DNA of 64,000 nucleotides, taken from positions 310,001 through 374,000 of the forward strand of contig JAPMXV010000006.1 in NCBI GenBank assembly GCA_026936335.1. Reading direction: 5' to 3'. The notes under the pieces are model-generated. The model was not told where the DNA came from. It ran no database searches and worked only from the letters and a program-made list of their open reading frames with translations. Shown one piece after another: positions 57,569 to 64,000 of the stretch. How positions within the stretch are numbered: position 1 is the stretch's first letter; every line of letters begins with the position of its first letter. The DNA comes from Mantamonas sphyraenae. Taxonomy: Eukaryota; CRuMs; Mantamonadidae. Both the position numbers and the translations under genes were made by a program.

Positions 57569-59542
57569 ATGTCATCATCGTCATCGTCGTCGTCATCATC
57601 TTCATCTCCTGAAGGAAGAGTTGTGCGTGCGCTGATCGTCCAGTGTGGGGAGAACGAGACAAAGGGAAAGGAAGACCCGCAGGCCAGAGCTGGCATGGCC
57701 AACAGCGTCCAACTGGTGAAGGAGTATGTGCTCAAGTCGCCCTTGCTGCGGTGGTGCAATGGCAACAAAGACATCAAGAATCTTGTCGTGTTGACTCCTG
57801 ACGAGCTGGTGGACAAGGCGAGGCTGGAGAAGGAGCTGGAATCGCTTGAGGACGCGGCCGACGAGTACAAACAGCGACTGCTCGTGGTTGTGTACCTCAT
57901 TGCGCATGGAAAGAAGAAGAAGGACTTCTTTGTGGTCAACAGTGATAATGACGAGTTTATGGAGAACGAACTGCTGGCCGCTCTGGCAGACAAGGTGACC
58001 AAGAACGGGGACAGGGAAGAGGGCGCCGACTTGCTCTACTTTCGCGACTCGTGCTACACAGGGACCGCAGGCATGGGCAACATCACCATGGATGTGCATC
58101 GTGGCTACTCGTTTGCACCCGAGGAGGGGGAAACCAACACCGTGGACTCCTACGAGAACAACCCGAACCTGGTGGTCCTCAGCGGCAGCAATCGCACCGT
58201 GAAAAGCCGCTTTGTGGACGAGACTACTGAATGGCCACTGGTCAGCAAGGCCAGTGGGTTGATCAAGGCCTGTAAAATCACGTGGGAGAACAGCGAGAAA
58301 GTTGTGGTGCATCCTGTGTCTGCGTTTTCCCTGGCGCTTGCCGTTCACTTTGGCAAGGCGTTGTCCAAGGCCGAGGAGACCGCATTCACATCGCAGGCAC
58401 CGGACAAACTGGACAGGGCGTGGTTGCATCGCAACTGGGGCCTGATGGCACGGAAGATGGCCTTGGAAGGGGCTGTGTACGCCGTGGATGCCGGGGACGG
58501 AGAAAAGAAGGTAGACGCCCGGATGCAAGTGACGTCGGTGGCCTACAACGACACTCATTTTGCGCAGTTGGCATCGATGATGGTCATCCGTGCTACCAAG
58601 AAGGGAAATGGGCGAATGGAGCTGTTGTGTGACGGTGGGGCACTGGCAGGCGTGCAAGAGGGCCAACGCTGGGCTATGTTCGAGCCATTGACAGACGTGC
58701 ACACGGGGACGCCCAGCTACACAGCCACAGTGACAGAGGTGACGGGAGTGTGCACGAGTTTGCTCGAGGTGGAGGAAACGGTGGATGAGGACGATGAAAA
58801 GGGTCTCGAGGCTGGGTGGCACCTGGTGGACCTGGACATGGCGTATCTGCATGTAGAGGATGGGTCTGTGGTGGGGCTGGAGTCGGGGCAAGGAGTGGAG
58901 AACGAAGAGAAGGCTGTGGTGAAGGGAAAGGTGACTTTGGAGGAGGACGGTGGATACCGAGTGCGCGTCACGCTGAAGGACGAGGAGTTTGACTCATCGC
59001 GGCTGTTTGTGTTGCCCAGCAAAGTGGAAGCAACGATTGCATTGCGCAAGATGGCACGGTATGCGTGGTTGCTGCGAAAGCAGGGCCCAAAGTCGATGTC
59101 CGACTTCAAGGTGACGGTGGATGACAATGATGAGGGCAAGGGACGCGAAGGGTTCTCATACATGCGCTCAGTGCAGTTGAGCACAGAAAAGAAGGGGAAA
59201 GGTGTCCAAGTGGCTGCGTTTGCGTTCTCCTGGGCGTACGGGGTGCATTGGCACACGCGTGAGGTGCATCTGCTTCAGAAGGGCAGGCCCATCACGTTTA
59301 CGTCGTACGGCATCACACCACCCTCGTCGGATGGGAACCCACTGCCACCAGAGTATGTCAAGTTTTACGTGTGGGACAGCAAAGACACGTGCAACCTGTT
59401 GTACGCCATGGAGCAGGAGGGGGTCATGCGCGGCACAGAGGAAGAGGTGTTGCAGGCGCAGAAGGCAGCAACGGAACGGGATTCTCAATCAGGAATGAGG
59501 AGTGTGACTGAGTGGGCGTGTGAGGTTGTGCAGTTGGAGTAG
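57569..59542 (+). CDS. Caspase-like (C14/metacaspase-type) cysteine peptidase
   Basis: 657 aa, single exon. After a poly-Ser start the domain begins RVVRALIVQCGENE (beta-1). The His motif is VVVYLIAHGKKKKDFFVV (His113) and the Cys motif is LLYFRDSCYTGTAGMG (Cys162), 49 residues later, the normal caspase-fold spacing and order with an Asp two before the Cys. An insertion of helical/Lys-rich sequence separates beta-1 from the His strand, as in metacaspase-type or bacterial caspase-like proteins. Residues about 220-657 have no domain I recognise; they include beta-rich stretches and could be a sensor or substrate-binding part. No N-terminal zinc finger or death fold. S1 specificity (Arg/Lys or Asp) is unclear. 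Confidence 0.75.
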   Translation: MSSSSSSSSSSSSPEGRVVRALIVQCGENETKGKEDPQARAGMANSVQLVKEYVLKSPLLRWCNGNKDIKNLVVLTPDELVDKARLEKELESLEDAADEYKQRLLVVVYLIAHGKKKKDFFVVNSDNDEFMENELLAALADKVTKNGDREEGADLLYFRDSCYTGTAGMGNITMDVHRGYSFAPEEGETNTVDSYENNPNLVVLSGSNRTVKSRFVDETTEWPLVSKASGLIKACKITWENSEKVVVHPVSAFSLALAVHFGKALSKAEETAFTSQAPDKLDRAWLHRNWGLMARKMALEGAVYAVDAGDGEKKVDARMQVTSVAYNDTHFAQLASMMVIRATKKGNGRMELLCDGGALAGVQEGQRWAMFEPLTDVHTGTPSYTATVTEVTGVCTSLLEVEETVDEDDEKGLEAGWHLVDLDMAYLHVEDGSVVGLESGQGVENEEKAVVKGKVTLEEDGGYRVRVTLKDEEFDSSRLFVLPSKVEATIALRKMARYAWLLRKQGPKSMSDFKVTVDDNDEGKGREGFSYMRSVQLSTEKKGKGVQVAAFAFSWAYGVHWHTREVHLLQKGRPITFTSYGITPPSSDGNPLPPEYVKFYVWDSKDTCNLLYAMEQEGVMRGTEEEVLQAQKAATERDSQSGMRSVTEWACEVVQLE

Positions 59543-59641
59543 GTCCCGCGTGCAGTCGCAACCAGAGTGAAGAAGCGCTCGCGACACTGCCCCGTTGGAA
59601 GCAAACCAACAAGACACACACAGAGAGACCAAACGACACAG

Positions 59642-60295
59642 ATGACAGGAAATGGCAATTCCCGGATGCTGGCGGTGATGGTGGACGGGAGCATGACGCG
59701 CAAGGCGGTGAAACGAGCAGCAAAGGTGGCGAGCGAGGTGACGCAGCGATGTGCAGTCGGGGCGGACGTGGTGTGTTGGGTGCCGTTTGGGGCACAGGCC
59801 TTGTGTGGGATGGGGCCGGTGGAGATGGGCAAGCTGGGAGAGGGGAGGGTGAAGGAGAGGGCACGGAGGATGGGACGGGAGGCAGCGTGCGTGGCGAGAA
59901 GGAGCGGGCCGGTGGTGGCCCTGAGGCAACGACGGGGCATCATGGCATGGCACATGCGTGCACGGGGGCAAAAGACACTGCAGGTGGTGTGGCTGTGTGG
60001 CAGGAGGTATGCACAGGAGGGGGGAGAGGAGGAGGTGCTGCAGTGGACGGAGAGCAAGGGCATCCGGCTTGACATGCACGTGGTGCAGCTGGAGAAGGAG
60101 GGAGAGGAGGGAGAGGGGGTAGAGGGGGGAGAAGATGTCCATGCTCTGTGGGCTGGGTGTGAGCGATGGAAGGACGGGGAGGTGGATGACCTGGTGCTGG
60201 CACTGAAGGGCAAGGAGGAGAATGGAGCGGGAGGTGAGGCTGGTGAGGACGGTGGCGGTGGGACAGAGGAGGGAGGGGGAGAAGCAGAGAGGTGA
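59642..60295 (+). CDS. VWA-like domain protein
   Basis: 217 aa from ATG 59642. The core begins SRMLAVMVDGSMTRKAVKRA, where DGSMT fits the DxSxT/S metal-ion site of von Willebrand A domains, followed by an amphipathic helix (KVASEVTQRCAVGADVVCWV). Later strands TLQVVWLCGRRYAQ and IRLDMHVVQLEK fit the alternating beta-alpha fold. The C-terminal 60 aa are Gly/Glu low complexity. The domain is short, and the downstream Thr and Asp ligands are not evident, so the call rests on the first motif. It starts 99 bp after the caspase-like gene. Confidence 0.5.
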   Translation: MTGNGNSRMLAVMVDGSMTRKAVKRAAKVASEVTQRCAVGADVVCWVPFGAQALCGMGPVEMGKLGEGRVKERARRMGREAACVARRSGPVVALRQRRGIMAWHMRARGQKTLQVVWLCGRRYAQEGGEEEVLQWTESKGIRLDMHVVQLEKEGEEGEGVEGGEDVHALWAGCERWKDGEVDDLVLALKGKEENGAGGEAGEDGGGGTEEGGGEAER

Positions 60296-60395
60296 GAGGA
60301 ATGGAACAGGGTGCGGGCAGGGCAATGGAGTGGGACTTGTTTGTAGTTGTTGCCGCAGGTCTGGGAACACAAGCGTCCCCACGCGACCCAACAGA

Positions 60396-63198
60396 ATGTT
60401 TGTGCGCCGTGTGGGGCCAAGAGCCGCGTCTACAGCTGTGCGTGCTACCCGTATCCGCTGCACATCAAGGCCAAATACTGTTGTGCAGCGATGTGCGCAT
60501 TCTAGCACGAAACGCACCCCCATGAGCATAACCAACTTTCGGCGCCTCCAAACCTACCCGCACACACAACTGGGGTCGGTGGAGCGTGTGACACCGTGTG
60601 TTGCATGGTCTATGGGTGGCACAGTTCATCGCTATGCTCTGTCCACAACCACAAGCGACACAAATGAGCTCTCCCGCGCTCGCGCTGTGCTTGAACGGCA
60701 GCAACGCCGTCTGGAGGAGCTCTCTTCTGAACTCAGGGATGCTCGTGGACAGTTGCGCCACTGTACACGAGAGGAACGCCCAATGCTGGAGCTTGCAGTT
60801 GCCAAGATGGAGCTGGACGTGGCGAAAGCGGAATTGGTCGTGGAGGAAAGCAAGCTCGACGTCGCCAAAGCCGAGGGAAACAACCCCCTTAGGGAGTTTT
60901 ACATACAACAGATGGTTGGCGCAGCACAGCAAGTCACTGTTGCCAGAGAGCAAGTGAACAACGCGCAGGCTCGTGAGTAATCCGCTCATCCCACTTTTTG
61001 TGTGTTTGGCATGCCTCTGCTGACCACCACATGCTTTCTCCACAGGTATGAGCATGTTACAGACACGCTCCGCACCCAAACGTACGTTTTCATCGCCCTG
61101 ATAGGGAGAGGGGCTCCACCGCTCAGCCACTCACGCGGATCTGCATCGCACAGAGGACCTGGTGTCAGTGGAGCAGTTTGCCCAGCTTCTGGACCGCGAA
61201 CCCTGCTTCGACTTGAGCAAGAAGAACACGCCGCTTGGTGATGCCGACCTCACACGGCGACTCTTGAGCATCCCGCTGCAAAACAGGAAGGCAACCGTAG
61301 AAGCGTTTCGCTCCACTGTGCATACACAGCTGCTCAACCCCAACCAACAGCGCACTGGGACGTGGCTGTACTCGCTCGCAGGCATGCCGGGCTCAGGCAA
61401 GACACGCATGCTCATGGAACTAGGAAACGTTCTGAACGACGTCACCAAAGAGGATGCTTTGGCGCACCTACACGCTGTCCCTGTCCTGCTTACCCTCAAC
61501 AACCGCAACCATCATGAGATCGAGGGGATTTGGGGCGAATTCGGCCTCGGCGTGCGCATGCTGTACGACTACGCCGTGGATAACGGTCTCGAACGCCGTC
61601 TTCTTCCCAGCGATGTCCAGCTACTGGAAGAGGCGTTGGTCCGACTGCCTGAACCCGTCGACGCAGCTAAACTGATCATCAGGCACGCGCAGAGACAGAA
61701 TGGTGGCGCCCCAGTGCTTCTGTATTTGGGGTTTGACGAAGTGCAGCGCATTGTGGACAATGACCCGTCCAAACAAAAAACGATGGAGCAGGTCATCCGC
61801 TCTGCCGCGGGCATCATGGCATCAACGAACCAGTTGCGGGGCACCCACAACGGCCAGGAGCACCCGTGTCGCGCGGTGGTCGCCGTCGCTGGGACCCGAG
61901 ATCTGTACCTGCTCGGAGCACTGCAGCGCACATCGTCGTACATCGCCTACTCGCTCGCTGTGCCCACTCTCGGTCTGGCAGAATCCCTCACGGCTGTGCT
62001 GGGCTTTGTGGGCACGTCACTGAAAGAGACACCACCGAGCCATGTTCCCGTACTCGTCAACAGCCTGCGTCGTGTGTTTGGTGTCCCGCGTGCTGTGGAG
62101 ATGCTTGCGGTGGAGTACGCCGCCAAAAAGGACTGGGATGTCGCACACATCGCCAAAGACTTGGATGCGACGCTAGAGCTCGTGAAGCTGCGCATCAACA
62201 CCAAAGAGTTTCCTGGAGACCTGGCCAAACAACTCATCCGCATGAGCCTGTTCAAGGAGCGCGTGCAGCTGACGGACGAGTACAATGGCTCAACGGTGCA
62301 GGAGCACATGGACTGTGGACTGGTGATTGTGCACGATGGCCTTGTGACTCCCATTCCTCTGCGTGTGGAGAAGGAAGCGCGGAAGAGGAGCCTCCTGCTT
62401 CGCTGGATGGACAGATTGGACCGGGTGGATCACTGGGAGGAGTACGAACGGTTTGCGCGCCACTACCACCGCCTGCGCGCACAGGCGCTGGTGGAGAGCC
62501 CACCGTCGTTCAGCTCCATGGATGGCGCGCAATGGCATCAGGGTGCGTTGTGCAGCCCGCGACTACAGCGCATCGAGTACCGCACACGTGTGACGGACTC
62601 GCAGTTGGTAGATTTGAGCAAACCATTTCCAACCAACGTCGATGAGGTGACCGCCATTGTGCGGAAGCTCGCGCAGCAGCAGCCAGACGGTCTCGAGCAC
62701 AGCATCCACATGCTCAACGCGGACAAGGCGCCGTTTGCCGACGTGATTGCTGTGCATCCTGCGCAGGATGGAGTGGTGCTGGAGTGCATCCAGTGCAAGT
62801 TCAGCGAGGACGGAGAACACGCGAGCGGCAAGGTAGACTTTGGGATGGTCAAAAAGGAGTACGACAAGGTGATGGGCACAAATTACTCGGGCTCGAACAA
62901 AAACAGCGCGTGGCAGTGTGGAAAGGGGGACACCGAAGAGTTCCTCGAGCAGATGTTTCAACCGCTCGCTGGTCCAGAGGGCAAGGTGCACGTGGTGTTT
63001 GGCCTGAGCAGCGTCAAGGCGCCCAGGGGCGTGTTGGAACACCAGCTGCTGGGCGATTTTGATGATGGCTGGACTGCAGACAAGAATGTGTATGTGGTGC
63101 ATGGGAACAACCATCGCGACTACTATGGCCAGCTGATGCAGTCGGTGATGGGGTTGCAGATGGTGGAGGCCGAGGTGCGAGGGGAGAGTGGGAAGTAA
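60396..63198 (+). CDS. P-loop NTPase fused to a PD-(D/E)xK-type nuclease (Crinkler/RHS-type effector architecture)
   Basis: Three exons, 60396-60972, 61046-61081 and 61154-63198, give 885 aa; the 36-bp middle exon is needed to keep phase. The N-terminus (MFVRRVGPRAASTAVRATRI) is Arg/Ser/Thr-rich and acid-free, like a mitochondrial presequence. Next is a Leu/Glu/Ala coiled coil (about 90-195). The NTPase has Walker A LAGMPGSGKTRM (about 280-290) and Walker B VLLYLGFDEVQ (about 393-402). The C-terminal domain has ADVIAVHP ... VVLECIQCKFS (about 732-755), matching the D...ExxxxK / QxK core of restriction-like nucleases. This order is that described for eukaryotic Crinkler-RHS-type proteins, some linked to mobile elements or conflict. 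Targets are unknown. Confidence 0.78.
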
Positions 63199-63314
63199 GC
63201 GTACAAGCATCCAAGTGTGAACACGGATTGACCTTTGTCGAGACTATGTTCACGAGCAACCAGTGCAAGGGGCCACGAAGTTCCCGGCCGTCGCCAAAAC
63301 AACCCCGGTGAACC

Positions 63315-64000
63315 ATGACGTGGACGGTGCGATACGGCGGTGACTTTCCCGTGTATGTGGACAAAAGAAAAGCCCCTCACTTCTTCGTGGCGATCTGTGG
63401 CAATCGCGATGCCGGGTGGGAAGACGTCAAACAACGGTGGTCCACCTCGGGGGAGATCTGGGAGAGCAGTGCGCACATTGCCATCGGCGTGGTGGTCAAC
63501 CACCGGAATGAACGTATGGTGTTTGCATGCATCAGCAACCCGCAGGAGTACACACCTTGGAAGCTCTGTGTGGCCCCGCAGCTCGCGGACGAGTGGTACG
63601 CAAACACTCGCACCAACCTCACGACACAGGGAGAGGCGTATTTATGGGATCGACACACTGTGGATCTGGACACTGCAGCGGTGAGTGTGGGAGTGGGGCT
63701 GTTGGGAGGCAAGGGTGTGCGCACGGGCCAACGAGCTGACACCCGTTTTGCGTGAAAACCCTCTTTTGCACTTTAAGCGAATTGCGGGCGTGGCAGACGA
63801 GGCGCATGGTTGGAAGTGTGTGCAAAAGGGAGGCATGCTGAGCCAATACCAGCCAAATGACTTTCTTTTTGATTATGGACGCAAGGTCGAGCAGGGGGCG
63901 AATTGGAACTCGGTTCTGCTCGATTGGAGTCGCACAGGTCAAATCTGGACGCCTGTGGACACCGATGGGCAATCGCCCGTTGCCCTGTTGGTGTTTGACA
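63315..64000 (+). CDS. Unknown protein, cut by the window end
   Basis: Partial. Exon 1, 63315-63680, starts MTWTVRYGGDFPVYVDKR. A phase-0 GTGAGT donor joins to an exon at 63778 (acceptor CACTTTAAG), which stays open to the window end. About 196 aa are visible. The sequence is Trp-rich and beta-like (FFVAICGNRDAGWEDVKQRW; WESSAHIAIGVVVNHRNERMVF; DWSRTGQIWTPV). No family recognised. It lies 116 bp after the NTPase-nuclease gene and continues the codirectional block. Confidence 0.65.

Larger units (their letters stand above)
49410..64000 (+). other. Compact codirectional gene block, candidate functional cluster
   Basis: From RAD17 to the right edge all genes are on +, with intergenic gaps of 18, 32, 19, 91, (overlap), (overlap), 44, 99, 100 and 116 bp. 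This contrasts with the alternating strands further left. Introns are few. G content on the + strand is high through 51-60 kb. Confidence 0.6.

Noticed and set aside
49410..59542. Bacterial contamination as the reason for the operon-like block
   Set aside because: RAD17, spliced genes (54376, 60396, 63315) and continuity with the CTR gene place it in the same eukaryotic contig; transfer of single genes remains possible.
60396..63198. Retrotransposon carrying the NTPase-nuclease gene
   Set aside because: Crinkler/RHS-type genes can sit near retroelements, but I saw no reverse-transcriptase motif, long terminal repeats or target-site duplications in the window.
1..64000. tRNA, rRNA or CRISPR features
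   Set aside because: I scanned for cloverleaf-like T-loop motifs (GGTTCGAATCC type), conserved rRNA stretches and regularly spaced repeats and saw none that held up; a tRNAscan or Infernal run would settle it.

Overview
The window is nuclear DNA of a gene-dense, GC-rich unicellular eukaryote. Most genes carry GT-AG introns of about 75-280 bp, some with (GT)n/(AC)n runs. The gene set includes CDC14, RAD17, RAD18, a PARP16-type enzyme, a CENP-C with the CENP-C motif, AP-1 mu, GoLoco and RPEL-repeat proteins, Ras-type GTPases with CAAX ends, TMEM94, a CTR copper transporter and an NADP-type glutamate dehydrogenase. Together with the intron style this points to a choanoflagellate, possibly Salpingoeca-like. 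That assignment is an inference from gene content; no search was run. I saw no rRNA, tRNA, CRISPR array or intact transposon.

Left part (1-49.3 kb). Strands alternate, and many genes sit head-to-head across very short shared promoters (about 76-220 bp between start codons). In order: a GT61-type glycosyltransferase (-), an EF-hand protein (+), a Cys-rich protein (+), a polytopic membrane protein (+), an SBBP beta-propeller receptor (-), RAD18 (-), PARP16-like (+), GFAT (-), a second polytopic membrane protein (-), an RPEL-repeat actin-binding protein (-), AP-1 mu (-), a GoLoco protein (+), CDC14 (-), a possible micro-gene (+), CENP-C (+), a 1.4-kb gap, an atypical alpha-kinase (+), a Nudix hydrolase (-), an EF-hand/PIP-kinase fusion (-), TMEM94 (+), an unknown coiled-coil protein (-), a third membrane protein (+), glutamate dehydrogenase (+), a small membrane protein (+), a Ras GTPase (-), a second Ras-like GTPase with an in-gene frame change (+), a U1/matrin zinc-finger protein (-), a secreted acidic protein (+) and a CTR copper transporter (-).

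Right part (49.4-64 kb). The layout changes: eleven or twelve genes all lie on the + strand, mostly intronless, with gaps of 18-116 bp and two pairs of overlapping reading frames. After RAD17 come a tiny single-pass membrane protein, an unknown helical protein, an ankyrin-repeat protein, three Cys/His-rich proteins in successive frames, a caspase-like peptidase (His113/Cys162), a VWA-like protein, a P-loop NTPase fused to a PD-(D/E)xK-type nuclease (Crinkler/RHS-type effector architecture) and a protein cut by the window edge. This block is the best candidate for an undescribed system. The combination of caspase-like, VWA, ankyrin and NTPase-nuclease proteins resembles conflict or defence modules, but their joint action is inferred only from adjacency.

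Splice sites were worked out by hand from frame, GT/AG sites and protein alignment from memory. Where every exon phase closes without a stop (RAD18, GFAT, AP-1 mu, RPEL, CDC14, EF-PIPK, Ras, GDH, CTR, NTPase-nuclease) I am confident. Elsewhere the uncertainty is stated in the entry.
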